From: Thermosynechococcus vestitus BP-1
Lineage (GTDB): Bacteria > Cyanobacteriota > Cyanobacteriia > Thermosynechococcales > Thermosynechococcaceae
Reading direction: 5' to 3'
Length of the DNA stretch: 64,000 nucleotides
NCBI RefSeq assembly: GCF_000011345.1
Contig: NC_004113.1
Location: 2,170,001-2,234,000, forward strand
The notes below the pieces were generated by a model. The model searched no databases, was not told the DNA's origin, and saw only the letters and a program-made list of their open reading frames with translations. The position numbers and the translations under genes were made by a program. Every line of letters begins with the position of its first letter. The first letter of the stretch is position 1. Shown piece by piece: positions 7,936-17,735 of the stretch.

Positions 7936-9183
7936 TTATTGCACTGTCACAACTTGGATGCGTTGGGGATCGCCAAAGCGGGGAGCACCTGCTGGGCTGT
8001 GGAATTCCGCCCCCGGTAGTTGACTCGGTTGCAGGGTTTGACTGAGGTGCTGCACATAACGATCCTGTGCCCGCCGAAAGCCCTCTAGGTTGCTGCCACC
8101 ATTCAAGAGGGCAAAACAGACAGTGCCGTATTGAGCCGTAGGTAAGACCCCCACTAGGGCACTCACATTCCAAAGGGAACCGGTTTTCACTAGCGTCCCC
8201 GCAGGCAATTGACGATGCTCTACCGTACCGCCATCGCGTCCCGCCATGGGTAGCACATCTGCCAAACTGTGGTTGTTCGCGGCTAACTCCTGCTGGAGGG
8301 CAAAGAGCATACCACAGGCCGCCCGCGGAGAAATTCGATTCTCCTCCCCTAGCCCTGAACCATTGATCAGTTGAATTTCAGCGGCGGGAACATTGGCTTT
8401 ACGGGCAGCCACCTGAGCCACAGTTGCAGCACCTCCTGCCATTTCTGCCAACAGTTCTGCAATCCCATTGTTGCTGTAGATATTCATTTGCCGCACAATT
8501 TCCCCTAGGGGCAGGGAGCGGTGCTCTAGGCGAATTGTGACATTGGCAGGGATCGTGCTTTGGAGGCGTGTTCCACCGGCAATACTCACTTGGGGGCGCG
8601 GTTGTTCCTTGAGGGGCTGCCCATAGGCCGCTGCAATTTCGGGGGTCCAACGGCGATGATCTAGGGCAAGTTTGAAGAGCTCTGCGCTGATCTGGGGCTC
8701 AGGGTAAAAGTTCATCATAAAGGGAGGAACGATGACTAAGTTCCCTTGCACTTGGCGAATGCCCAAGCGATTGAGGGCATTGCCGAGGGCGATCGCTTCC
8801 TCCCAAACAAAGAGGGGATCACTGCCGCCAATCAAGACTAAATCGCCCCTGAGGACACCGTTTTGTAGCCTGCCCGTCGTGCCAATGCGAGTGAGGAACT
8901 GATGGTCAAAGGGGTATTTGTCGAGAACAGCGAGGCTGGTGGCAATTTTGGTGACCGATGCCGCGGCAAGGGGGCGATCGCCCTGGTGGTTCACGAGTAA
9001 CTGCTGGGCACTTTGAATCCAAATCCCCTGTTGGCTGGGGGGGAAGCCCTCCTGAGCCAGCGTCTGCAGGTAGCGATCGCGATACTGATGCAGCGCCGCA
9101 TGATAGGGAAAGATCACCGCTTTAAGAGCCTCCAAGGGCGGCGGTCCCCAGTACCCTGCTACTGCTGCCAATAACTCCAACAT
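7936..9183 (-). CDS. dacB: D-alanyl-D-alanine carboxypeptidase/endopeptidase, PBP4 type
   Basis: 415 residues, peptidase S13 family, which trims or cleaves peptidoglycan peptides in the periplasm. The three penicillin-binding motifs are visible: SVTK (76-79, catalytic Ser and Lys), SNN in IYSNNGIAELLAE, and KTG in LVKTGSLWNVSALVG. There is a hydrophobic N-terminus but no textbook signal peptide from this ATG, so an upstream start or an anchor may exist. Located 7 bp after the DUF2839 gene and 2 bp before the HerA-like gene, so all three look like one transcript. Confidence 0.92.
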   Translation of the reverse strand: MLELLAAVAGYWGPPPLEALKAVIFPYHAALHQYRDRYLQTLAQEGFPPSQQGIWIQSAQQLLVNHQGDRPLAAASVTKIATSLAVLDKYPFDHQFLTRIGTTGRLQNGVLRGDLVLIGGSDPLFVWEEAIALGNALNRLGIRQVQGNLVIVPPFMMNFYPEPQISAELFKLALDHRRWTPEIAAAYGQPLKEQPRPQVSIAGGTRLQSTIPANVTIRLEHRSLPLGEIVRQMNIYSNNGIAELLAEMAGGAATVAQVAARKANVPAAEIQLINGSGLGEENRISPRAACGMLFALQQELAANNHSLADVLPMAGRDGGTVEHRQLPAGTLVKTGSLWNVSALVGVLPTAQYGTVCFALLNGGSNLEGFRRAQDRYVQHLSQTLQPSQLPGAEFHSPAGAPRFGDPQRIQVVTVQ

Positions 9184-9190
9184 CAGCCCT

Positions 9191-9397
9191 CTAGTTCACC
9201 GTCAATTCCCACCAGCCGAAGCTGGGGCCGATAAAACGCACTGTTAACCAAATCACCACCAGTAGGCCAATCCCCAGCCACGTTCCTCGCGTCACCCATT
9301 TCTGAATCAGCAGCAGTTGCTCCTTGTTTAGCCAGCTCCGCTTTTGTTGGCCGTAGGCCTCACCGAGGGTTTCCTTGCGCCGTTTTGCCTCACCCAT
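9191..9397 (-). CDS. DUF2839 small membrane protein
   Basis: 68 residues. The N-terminus MGEAKRRKETLGEAYGQ is the signature of the cyanobacterial DUF2839 family; one membrane span follows (about residues 38-58, GTWLGIGLLVVIWLTVRFI). Function unknown. It is the first gene of a run with the PBP4-type peptidase and the HerA-like ATPase. Confidence 0.85.
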   Translation of the reverse strand: MGEAKRRKETLGEAYGQQKRSWLNKEQLLLIQKWVTRGTWLGIGLLVVIWLTVRFIGPSFGWWELTVN

Positions 9398-9494
9398 AGT
9401 TGCTGCAAGAACAGTTACAGTCCTTATCCTAGAGCTTTTGGGGAGTAATGGTTAGCAATCTTGACAAGTCTCTGGGGCAACCGCAGCCAAGGGC

Positions 9495-12068
9495 TTACCT
9501 TGAGGACTCTAGGACAAAGTTCACCAACTTGCCCGGCACAACAATGATTTTTTTAATGGTTTTACCCGCGAGATAGCGTTGGCCAATCTCTGAGTGCTGG
9601 GCAGCTTCCTCCAGTTCGGCTTGGCTGGCAGTGGCTGGCACTTGGATCGCGCCACGGGTTTTACCCATGACCTGAATGACAAGGGTGATTTCATCGGCAA
9701 CCAGGGCAGTGGGGTCTGCTTTTGGCCAGGGCTGGCGGTGAATTGAATCAGTGCCCCCCAGTTGATGCCAGAGTTCTTCGCTGATGTGGGGGGCAAAGGG
9801 GGCAAGGAGGGTGAGTAGGGTTTGGATGCCTTCGCTATAGACCCCAGAGGTGTAGCAGTCGGCACTGCTGAGGGCGTTACTGAGTTTCATGAGTTCAGCA
9901 ACGGCCGTATTCAGTTGATAGTCACCTTCAATGTCTTCGCTGATTTCTTTAATGGCTGTGTGAATGGCCCGGCGCAGATCTTTTTCGGCTTTAGTGAGGG
10001 TTGCGGGCAGCGGTTGTCCCAGCCGACCCCCCTTGGCTTTGAACGTTTGTACCAGTCGCCAGACGCGGTTGAGGAAGCGAAACTGCCCTTCAACATCAGC
10101 ATCGTCCCATTCCAGGTCTTTTTCGGGGGGCGCTTTGAAGAGAATAAACATCCGCGCGGTGTCGGCACCGTACTGTTGGATGACATCGCCGGGGGCAACG
10201 CCGTTGTATTTCGACTTGGACATTTTCTCATAGACCACCTCTAGGGCTTCCCCTGTGTCGGGGTCAGTGGGTTGGTTGAGATCGGCAATGCGACTGGGAA
10301 TGACGTATTTACCAGTGCGTGGATTTTTGTAGGTGCGCCCTTGAACCATGCCTTGGGTGAGCAGGCGCTGAAAGGGTTCACTCACATGCACGAGCTGGCG
10401 ATCGCGCAAGACTTTGGTAAAAAAGCGCGAGTAGAGCAAATGAAGAATGGCGTGCTCAATTCCCCCCACGTACTGATCCACCGGTAACCAGTCCTTGATG
10501 GCTGCCGGGTCAAAGGGGGCTTCACTGTTGCGGGCATCAGCGTAGCGGAAGTAGTACCAAGAGGAGTCAATGAACGTATCCATAGTATCTGTTTCCCGCT
10601 GAGCTGGCCCACCACACTTCGGGCAGGGGACATCGCGCCATGCAGCCAGCTTTGCCAAGGGAGAAGGCCCACGACCGGTAAACTCCACCTCTTCAGGGAG
10701 GAGCACCGGTAACTCTGAGCGCGGCACCGGCACTGGCCCACACTGTGGACAGTGAATGATGGGAATGGGGACTCCCCAATAGCGTTGGCGGGAAATGAGC
10801 CAATCCCGTAGGCGATACTGCACGTGCTCCCGTCCCCAACCTTGAGCCGTTGCGTATTCGGTAATGGCTACTTTAGCTGCAGTGGAGTCCATCCCATCAA
10901 ATTGGCCACTATTGATCAGTTTCCCCGGCTCCGTATAGGCGGCCCTGAGGCGGGTACTGGCTTTGCCGTCTGGGGGGATGATCACTTGGCGGATGGGGAG
11001 CCTGTGGGCTTTGGCAAATTGAAAATCCCGCTCATCGTGGGCAGGTACACCCATCACGGCACCCGTCCCGTATTCGTAGAGGACATAATTAGCAATCCAA
11101 ATCGGGATTTCTTCGCCGGTAAAGGGGTTCAGGGCTTTGCCGCCGGTGGCCACCCCCCGTTTGGGGCGATCGCCCGCCGTACGTTCCAGTTCACTTTCCT
11201 GTTGCACACTGGCAATAAAGGCTTCAACAGTTTTGCGGCGGCGGCTCGTGGTCACCTTCAGCGTCAGGGGATGTTCTGGGGCCAGCACCACGTATGTGAC
11301 GCCATAGACCGTATCGGGACGGGTGGTAAAAACGCCAATTTTCTCATCACTGCCAACAATTGGGAATTCCAAATAGGCACCCCTGGACTGACCGATCCAG
11401 TTGGCCTGCATTAATTTCACCCGCTCTGGCCAGCCCGTCAGTTGTTCCAAGTCATTCAACAGTTCCTCGGCATAGGCGGTAATTTTCAGGAACCATTGCT
11501 TAAGCAGTCGCCGTTCCACTAGGGCCCCCGATCGCCAGGACCGTCCCTCACTGTCCACCTGCTCATTGGCCAAAACGGTTTGATCCACAGGATCCCAGTT
11601 CACTGCGGCCTCTTTCTGGTAGGCCAAGCCCGCCTCAAAGAATTCCAAAAACAGCCATTGTGTCCAGCGGTAGTAGTCAGGGTGACAGGTGGTCACCTCC
11701 CGTTCCCAATCGTAGGAGAGGCCAAGACGTTGCAGTTCTTGGCGCATTTGGCCAATATTCTGTTGTGTCCAGACGCGGGGATGAATTCCCCGTTCAATGG
11801 CAGCATTTTCCGCCGGCAGGCCAAAGGCATCCCAGCCCATGGGGTGGAGAACGCGATAGCCCTGCATCCGCCGACAGCGGGCAATGACATCGGTAATCGT
11901 ATAGTTGCGGACGTGCCCCATGTGCAGATTCCCTGAGGGGTAGGGGAACATTGAGAGGGCATAGAATTTGGGTTTTTGCGGATCAGTGTCGGTGCGATCC
12001 AGTTGGCGTGCAGCCCATTCCTGTTGCCACTTGGCCTCAATCACTTGGGGGTCGTAGCGATCGTCCAC
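9495..12068 (-). CDS. leuS: Leucyl-tRNA synthetase
   Basis: 857 residues, full bacterial length. Class I signature [14 protein letters not shown] near residue 48 (HIGH-type), a complete CP1 editing domain with TTRPDTVYG, zinc-type cysteine pairs (CPQCG, CPKCGG), and KMSKSKYNG as the KMSKS loop; C-terminal anticodon-binding domain ending in the LeuRS-type small domain. It charges tRNA-Leu and edits mischarged products. The start is GTG (12066-12068). Single gene, 82 bp downstream of the response regulator stop. Confidence 0.98.
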   Translation of the reverse strand: MDDRYDPQVIEAKWQQEWAARQLDRTDTDPQKPKFYALSMFPYPSGNLHMGHVRNYTITDVIARCRRMQGYRVLHPMGWDAFGLPAENAAIERGIHPRVWTQQNIGQMRQELQRLGLSYDWEREVTTCHPDYYRWTQWLFLEFFEAGLAYQKEAAVNWDPVDQTVLANEQVDSEGRSWRSGALVERRLLKQWFLKITAYAEELLNDLEQLTGWPERVKLMQANWIGQSRGAYLEFPIVGSDEKIGVFTTRPDTVYGVTYVVLAPEHPLTLKVTTSRRRKTVEAFIASVQQESELERTAGDRPKRGVATGGKALNPFTGEEIPIWIANYVLYEYGTGAVMGVPAHDERDFQFAKAHRLPIRQVIIPPDGKASTRLRAAYTEPGKLINSGQFDGMDSTAAKVAITEYATAQGWGREHVQYRLRDWLISRQRYWGVPIPIIHCPQCGPVPVPRSELPVLLPEEVEFTGRGPSPLAKLAAWRDVPCPKCGGPAQRETDTMDTFIDSSWYYFRYADARNSEAPFDPAAIKDWLPVDQYVGGIEHAILHLLYSRFFTKVLRDRQLVHVSEPFQRLLTQGMVQGRTYKNPRTGKYVIPSRIADLNQPTDPDTGEALEVVYEKMSKSKYNGVAPGDVIQQYGADTARMFILFKAPPEKDLEWDDADVEGQFRFLNRVWRLVQTFKAKGGRLGQPLPATLTKAEKDLRRAIHTAIKEISEDIEGDYQLNTAVAELMKLSNALSSADCYTSGVYSEGIQTLLTLLAPFAPHISEELWHQLGGTDSIHRQPWPKADPTALVADEITLVIQVMGKTRGAIQVPATASQAELEEAAQHSEIGQRYLAGKTIKKIIVVPGKLVNFVLESSR

Positions 12069-12150
12069 AACAGTTTTCCCAAAAGCACAGCTTATCTATT
12101 CTATCTGGTGTATCTGACCCCTCACCCTCCAAGATGCCGCAACGGTGGCC

Positions 12151-12849
12151 TTAGCTTTCAGGTGTAGCAACCGGACGTAGGCGATAGCCTTGACCATAGA
12201 CCGTTTGAATCAGGGAGGGCTCATCCCGATGCTCAATTTTGCGGCGTAGGAGCCGAATCTGGGCTGCCAATAGGTTGCGATTGACACAGGACTGATCCGG
12301 CCACAGTTGACTGGCAATCAATTCATGGCTGAGAAGTTCCGTCGGGTGTTTGAGGAAGAGCGCCAAAAGCGCCGTTTCCTTTTCCGAGAGGCAGATGCAC
12401 TGTTGTCCCCGGTAGAGCAAACGACCTTCAACATCTAAACGCAAATCCTGCCAGCAAAGAACGGGGGCTGTACACCCCATCGTATGCCGCCGTCGCAGCA
12501 GTGCCCGTACCCGTGCCAGCAATTCCCGTAGTTCAAAAGGCTTCACTAAATAATCATCGGCCCCGGCATCCAGACCGCATACCCGGTCATCCACGGTATC
12601 TCGAGCAGTGAGAAAGAGAACGGGGGTCTCATCACCGGCTTGGCGCCATCGTTGACAGAGTTCTAGCCCCGTGGGTGGTGGGACCATCCAATCCAAAATC
12701 AATAGGTGGTAGGGGCGCTGCGTTTGCCAGTAGGTTTGAGCTGCTTCACCATCATAGGCCACGTCAACGTGGTAGCCCTCTTGACGTAGGATGTGACCCA
12801 AGGGGTCGGCTAATTCCGTTTCGTCCTCTAATAGCAGAATGTGCTCCAC
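12151..12849 (-). CDS. OmpR-family response regulator (ManR-like)
   Basis: 232 residues. Receiver domain (1-120) with the acidic pocket LEDE, phosphoacceptor D53 in LLILDWMVP, the Thr of LFLTARDT, and K of LVKPFELRELL. The C-terminal winged helix (about 130-227) has ALLALFLKHPTELLSHELI and the wing GQGYRLRP. The receiver wording resembles cyanobacterial ManR-type regulators, but the class holds many paralogues and I would not assign the target. No histidine kinase is adjacent. The start is GTG. A hypothetical gene lies 51 bp upstream on the same strand. Confidence 0.9.
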   Translation of the reverse strand: MEHILLLEDETELADPLGHILRQEGYHVDVAYDGEAAQTYWQTQRPYHLLILDWMVPPPTGLELCQRWRQAGDETPVLFLTARDTVDDRVCGLDAGADDYLVKPFELRELLARVRALLRRRHTMGCTAPVLCWQDLRLDVEGRLLYRGQQCICLSEKETALLALFLKHPTELLSHELIASQLWPDQSCVNRNLLAAQIRLLRRKIEHRDEPSLIQTVYGQGYRLRPVATPES

Positions 12850-12900
12850 AATTCAACTGATGGCCGACGGACACCAAAATTTTAGCGAGGTCTTCTTGAG

Positions 12901-13506
12901 CTACGCCGCTGCTGGTAGCAATTGAGGGGGAACAGGAATTCCCGCTGCCATCGCCTCTGCTGGGAGCGTGGGTAAAAGGCGATAGCAGTAGAAAATAAAT
13001 TGCTCTAACCACATTTGTAACAGATCTTGCTGCTCCTCGTTGAGGTAGCGATCGGGAGCAGACACTTGCTCATTGTAAAAGGTCTCAACCCGAATGGTGC
13101 GCAGCCAAGGAGTGTTGGGGCGGGTAATCAACCAGTAGTTACGCACCAGGTCGCGGCCGAGATGATTCTGGACGATCTGACTTGCCTGCCTAAACCATGG
13201 CAGATAGTTTTGCAGCCTCTGTAGGACCGGCGGCGTCAACAAAGGGTGTCCTGTGGATGTTAGGCCAAGGAGGTTAAGGATTTCACCCTCCAGTGCCAAG
13301 AGGTAGGCCAAGTTGATGGGCAAAGACGCCTTAGTCTGGGAGTAGGACATCAGCAGTGTGACTAGAGTGTCACGGGTTGCCTCTGGGAGTCTCTCAATCA
13401 GGAGAAGAAGTTCACTTTCGGTTCCCACGGCCCTCTCAGAGAGCATTGAGGCTTGGCGTTGATAGATTTCTTGGAGCGTACTCAGCAGTAGAGGAGGTAG
13501 GAACAT
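12901..13506 (-). CDS. Hypothetical conserved-looking protein
   Basis: 201 residues, mostly alpha-helical by composition, no membrane segment, no motif that I recognise. The N-terminal half is Leu/Glu-rich (ELLLLIERLPEATRDTL); the C-terminal part has the aromatic stretch EQFIFYCYRLLP and ends with a Pro/Ala tail. It starts at an ATG and ends 51 bp before the response regulator on the same strand, so the two may be co-expressed. Codon and base use match the neighbours. Confidence 0.7.
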   Translation of the reverse strand: MFLPPLLLSTLQEIYQRQASMLSERAVGTESELLLLIERLPEATRDTLVTLLMSYSQTKASLPINLAYLLALEGEILNLLGLTSTGHPLLTPPVLQRLQNYLPWFRQASQIVQNHLGRDLVRNYWLITRPNTPWLRTIRVETFYNEQVSAPDRYLNEEQQDLLQMWLEQFIFYCYRLLPTLPAEAMAAGIPVPPQLLPAAA

Positions 13507-13767
13507 GGTTAAGGGGGTGAGTTGAACTCATGCCAAAAAAGTTTAATAATTTCTTTATAGTTACCCTCGCAGATTTTGTAAGTTAGTGCTGCTACATTTA
13601 GTCTGAGCCAAATCATTAAAATAATCTATTATTTCAATAGTATTTACCCATGGCATTGTTTCTAGAACATAGGATATCTAAAGGGATAAAATCCTCTTCA
13701 CTTGGAGCTTTTGCCGTTTTGAGCGCGTTCTACGCCCAAAAAAGGGTTGTAAATCCGCTAGCGATGC

Positions 13768-13796
13768 TTGCCAAGCCCTTAGCAATACGCTATACT
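13768..13796 (+). promoter_or_regulatory. Sigma-70-type promoter of the initiator tRNA
   Basis: TTGCCA (13768-13773), a 17-bp spacer, and TATACT (13791-13796) form a near-consensus promoter. Transcription would start about 10 bp before the tRNA at 13813. The rest of 13507-13767 is AT-rich and holds no gene that I can support. Confidence 0.85.
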
Positions 13797-13812
13797 AAAC
13801 AAGCTGAAGCAA

Positions 13813-13886
<74 letters not shown>

Positions 13887-13916
13887 TTTCAATTCTCAAA
13901 TCAATCCTAGAGTCTC

Positions 13917-16460
13917 CTAATTCCCTAGCCCTCTGTGTCCCTGGGGTGATGTGTTGGTCTCGGCCTTGATTTGGTGCACGGCAGCAAAAAGACGCTGGCG
14001 ATCGCCCGCTAGAGCTTGATCCAGTTCTGGCAAAAAGTAGTTGTCTGGCCATAGCGGTGCAAACAGGGTGACCATGGGCAAGTTGTCAATGGCAATGAAA
14101 AAGTCTGTGGGTTGAGGGCCATCAATGTGGCGGCTATTCACGCCAAAACCGGCGCGGGTATAGGTTATGGCAACGGCAGGTGCCGCAGAACGAAGCCAAT
14201 CAAGGGGAGTTGGCTGACCGGTCATGGAGCGCACCAGTTGTTCCAGTTGTTCTGGGCTACCGGACCAAATGGAGGCCAAGAGGTCACGGCGGTTGTTGGG
14301 GGCATCCCACGCCTTGAGAAAGACTTCCAGTGTTGCGGGAGCTTTTAGTGTGGTCCCCCCGGGGTTGGCTAAGGGTCGCAGCCATACAGCGAGGGGGTCG
14401 GCTGCCGAGGGCAATTCCCCTTGCCACCAGTGCAGTAGGGTTGACACTTGACGCACATAGTGTCCGGCGGGGCGATCGCTGGGAATCGCCTGCTCGAGCT
14501 GACGATAGCGCTCTGTGACTGCCTTCAAAACTGGTTGATAAAAGGGTGCTAAAGGCGCCCCTCGCCAAGCCGGACTGGTGATGAAGATAGGATGGCGCAG
14601 CACCTCAAGGGTGAGGGCTTCGGTGGCAAGTTGCGGTTGATCAGCACCAATGAGGGCTAGGCCCAGTCCCAGGAAATTTCCCCGTTTAGCGGGTACTAAT
14701 TGAGCCGCTTTCACAAAGGCAGGAATTGCTGCTGCAAAATTGCCACTGCGCCAGTAAAGCCATGCCAAGTTGCTATACCCAAACTCCAGGTGGGGAGAGA
14801 GGGCAATGCCTTTCTCAAACTCGACAATGGCAGTACGCAAAAGGCTCCTCTGGGCTGCGGCCTCATCGGTCATGATGGCTCGTTGACCATAGTTCCATCC
14901 CAGTTGCAGGGGATAGTAGGGTTCCCAAGGGGCAAGTTCCTGGGCATGGAAGAGCTTTTCGGTAAATTGATTCCAGTCGGGGGGGCGCGTCAAAAGGGCT
15001 AGGAAGCCTTCGCTGCTGCTGCTCCAAGCGCGATGGATGGGGGTGAGCCAAGCCGCCATTGCCACGGTGATCCCCAGACCAGCAGCCACCAGGGAGAGTG
15101 CCCAGCGGGTTCGTAACCGTTTGGGAGGGATTTGACCTTGACCGCTGCGAATCAGGGTGGTGAGGAGTGTTAGTTCAATCAGAAGGAGACCACCAATACC
15201 GACGTTATCGAGTTGAAAATCTGTGAGACTGAGAACCCCATAGCCCCAAAGGGCGAGGTAGAGGGCGATCGCCAGCCGTTGTTCCCGCTCTTCTAAGTTT
15301 GGCCACCAGCGACGGTAGCGGCTGGCCCAATAGACGAGGAGCCCTACCCCTAAAGCCAAGGCGGCTATCCCACCGATCCCCAGCTCTGCCCACAGTTGCA
15401 CAGGAGTACTGTGGAGCTGATAAATCCACTCCGCTTCGCCGCCAGCCCAGCTCGGACGATAGTGCTGATACCAGAGGGGCACACTGCCTAAACCATTGCC
15501 CCTCAGAGGGTGGGCAGCTCCCATGCGCCAGCCAACAATACTGGTAATCCAGCGGTAGGTCAGTTCGCTCCCTGGTCCTCCCTGAAAAAGAGCTGCTAAG
15601 CTGCGTCGTAGGCGATCGTTGGCCAGAGCAACCACCCCTAAGCCCACCAAAGCCAAGAATCCCCACCAAGAGCGACGCTGGCGGCGACAGTACCGAATCC
15701 AACCGATGCCAAGGGGAATCACCATTGCCAGCAAGCCGAGGCCGCCCCCCCGTGAAAATGTGGTGTAGAGGGTTACTAGACCCAAAAGCAGCACGGCAAT
15801 CCAAAATGGGCGCGATCGCCACCACGGTTCACTGGCTTCTGCTTCAATGGCCAAGAGTCCCACCAAAGGTAACCCTAGCAGCAGATAGCCCGCCACATAA
15901 TTTTGGTGGCCAAAGGGTGCCCAGTTGCGGAGTTCCAAAGTGTCCCCATTGAGGTGGGGGGTGAGTCCTTGGGGGGTATCGAAAACTGCCGTGGCGATCG
16001 TTGTGCCCAACCAAAGGCTTAAACTGACAAGGATCACGAGGGCAGTGAGATAGCCTTGAAAGTGCACGATTTGCCAGCGTCGGTCTGGAGTGCGCAACCA
16101 AGCCCCTAGGGGATAAAGGACAGCGATTCCCCCCAACAGTGCCCAGCCATACCAGCGAGCCTGATTGGGAAAGGCACTCAAGGTTCCGGAAATCCCCAAT
16201 GCCAACAGGAGTAACAGCACCACGCCATCAAAGCCATTTCCCAAGGGCTGCACCCGCCGTTGATAGGCCAACACCTGCAAAAACCAAAGGAGGGGAACCC
16301 CCACTGTCGCTTGCCACAGGAGTACCCAAGGCCAAGCCACCATGAGACTGTGACTGTCCGGCAGCAGAGTAAAAAGGGCATAGCCGGTTGCGCTGAGGAG
16401 CCCCAGCAATATCCCTTCTTGCCTAGCGGCTTTTTCCTGCCAGCTTTCCCCCTGGCTCAT
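13917..16460 (-). CDS. O-antigen ligase-like membrane protein with TPR tail
   Basis: 847 residues. The first 470 or so hold about 12 membrane segments with the large periplasmic loop of the O-antigen ligase/Wzy (WaaL) fold, including the HxxY/F-like area around GAAHPLRGNGLGSVPLWYQHYRP. The C-terminal part is soluble and has TPR-like repeats (YSNLAWLYWRSGNFAAAIPAF, LGLGLALIGADQPQLATEAL). Such proteins polymerise or transfer surface glycans; cyanobacteria also carry relatives of unknown substrate. It lies 9 bp after dapL on the same strand. Confidence 0.85.
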   Translation of the reverse strand: MSQGESWQEKAARQEGILLGLLSATGYALFTLLPDSHSLMVAWPWVLLWQATVGVPLLWFLQVLAYQRRVQPLGNGFDGVVLLLLLALGISGTLSAFPNQARWYGWALLGGIAVLYPLGAWLRTPDRRWQIVHFQGYLTALVILVSLSLWLGTTIATAVFDTPQGLTPHLNGDTLELRNWAPFGHQNYVAGYLLLGLPLVGLLAIEAEASEPWWRSRPFWIAVLLLGLVTLYTTFSRGGGLGLLAMVIPLGIGWIRYCRRQRRSWWGFLALVGLGVVALANDRLRRSLAALFQGGPGSELTYRWITSIVGWRMGAAHPLRGNGLGSVPLWYQHYRPSWAGGEAEWIYQLHSTPVQLWAELGIGGIAALALGVGLLVYWASRYRRWWPNLEEREQRLAIALYLALWGYGVLSLTDFQLDNVGIGGLLLIELTLLTTLIRSGQGQIPPKRLRTRWALSLVAAGLGITVAMAAWLTPIHRAWSSSSEGFLALLTRPPDWNQFTEKLFHAQELAPWEPYYPLQLGWNYGQRAIMTDEAAAQRSLLRTAIVEFEKGIALSPHLEFGYSNLAWLYWRSGNFAAAIPAFVKAAQLVPAKRGNFLGLGLALIGADQPQLATEALTLEVLRHPIFITSPAWRGAPLAPFYQPVLKAVTERYRQLEQAIPSDRPAGHYVRQVSTLLHWWQGELPSAADPLAVWLRPLANPGGTTLKAPATLEVFLKAWDAPNNRRDLLASIWSGSPEQLEQLVRSMTGQPTPLDWLRSAAPAVAITYTRAGFGVNSRHIDGPQPTDFFIAIDNLPMVTLFAPLWPDNYFLPELDQALAGDRQRLFAAVHQIKAETNTSPQGHRGLGN

Positions 16461-16469
16461 CCAGTTTCC

Positions 16470-17702
16470 TCAAGCAAAGGCCGTCACGACACGGTCCATG
16501 GCCTCAACCACGTTCTCGCGGCTATTGAAGGCTGAAAGACGCAAATAGCCCTCACCCGCTGCCCCAAAGCCAGCACCGGGGGTGCCCACCACAAAGCAGG
16601 TGTGCAGCAATTTATCGAAGAAGTCCCAACTACCCATACCGGCAGGTGTCTTCAGCCAAACGTAGGGGGCATTGACACCACCATAGACCTCAAAGCCTGC
16701 TTGGGTAAGTTTTTCGCGGATCAGACGGGCATTTTCCATATAAAAGGTCACCAATTCCCGTACTTGCGCTTGACCGGCTTCAGAATAGACGGCTTCGGCA
16801 CCCCGCTGCACAATGTAGGACACCCCATTAAACTTCGTGGATTGCCGCCGTTGCCACAGCGACCAGAGTTCGACCGCGTCACCACTGGGGGTTTGCCCCT
16901 TGAGACCCTTGGGCACCACGGTAAAGGCACAGCGCGTTCCCGTAAAGCCGGCATTTTTGGAGAAGGAACGGAATTCAATGGCGCACTCGCGGGCACCGGG
17001 GATTTCATAGATCGAGTGGGGAATCGCTGGATCGGTAATAAAGGCTTCGTAGGCCGCATCGAAGAAGAGGATTGCTTTGTGGGCACGGGCATAGTCTACC
17101 CAGGCCTGCAAATGCTCCCGCGAGGCCACTGCCCCCGTGGGATTGTTGGGAAAGCAGAGGTAGATTAAGTCCACCGGTTCACTGGGCAGCGTGGCGGTGA
17201 AGTGGTTTTCAGCGGTAATGGGCAAATAGACCAGTCCAGCATACTCGCCGCGTTCGTTAGCTTCACCCGTATGGCCGGCCATGACATTGGTATCCACATA
17301 GACGGGATAGACGGGGTCTGTAACGGCAATGCGGTTGCTGTCGCCAAAAATATCCAGAATATTCCCTGTATCGCACTTGGAGCCATCGGAGATAAAAATT
17401 TCACTGGCATCAATGTCACAGCCCCGCGCTTGGAAGTCGTGAGCAGCAATTTTTTCCCGCAGCCAAGGATATCCCTGCTCAGGGCCATAGCCTTTGAAGG
17501 TGGCGCGATCGCCCATTTCTTCGACGGCTTTGATCATCGCTTCCCGGCAGGCCGCCGGCAGCGGTTCAGTGACATCACCAATCCCCAGTCGGATGAGGGG
17601 GGCGTCGGGATGGGCTTGCAAAAATTGATTGACGCGGCGGGCAATTTCTGGAAAGAGATACCCTGCCTTGAGTTTGAGGTAGTTTGCGTTAACAAAGGCC
17701 AT
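16470..17702 (-). CDS. dapL: LL-diaminopimelate aminotransferase
   Basis: 410 residues. PLP-dependent class I/II aminotransferase that converts tetrahydrodipicolinate directly to LL-DAP, the lysine and peptidoglycan route used by plants and cyanobacteria. Seen: the conserved N-terminus [41 protein letters not shown], the PLP-aspartate region [11 protein letters not shown], and the Schiff-base lysine in [14 protein letters not shown]. It follows alaS by 33 bp and precedes the O-antigen ligase-like gene by 9 bp, all on the minus strand. Confidence 0.96.
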   Translation of the reverse strand: MAFVNANYLKLKAGYLFPEIARRVNQFLQAHPDAPLIRLGIGDVTEPLPAACREAMIKAVEEMGDRATFKGYGPEQGYPWLREKIAAHDFQARGCDIDASEIFISDGSKCDTGNILDIFGDSNRIAVTDPVYPVYVDTNVMAGHTGEANERGEYAGLVYLPITAENHFTATLPSEPVDLIYLCFPNNPTGAVASREHLQAWVDYARAHKAILFFDAAYEAFITDPAIPHSIYEIPGARECAIEFRSFSKNAGFTGTRCAFTVVPKGLKGQTPSGDAVELWSLWQRRQSTKFNGVSYIVQRGAEAVYSEAGQAQVRELVTFYMENARLIREKLTQAGFEVYGGVNAPYVWLKTPAGMGSWDFFDKLLHTCFVVGTPGAGFGAAGEGYLRLSAFNSRENVVEAMDRVVTAFA

Positions 17703-17735
17703 AGTGCGCTTGAGTGAGAACAGAAGGTCAATATA

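Noticed and set aside
7934-8173. N-terminal extension of the HerA-like gene
   Set aside because: It would overlap the peptidase gene by 238 bp, and the HAS-barrel starts at MTAQQLG (7933).
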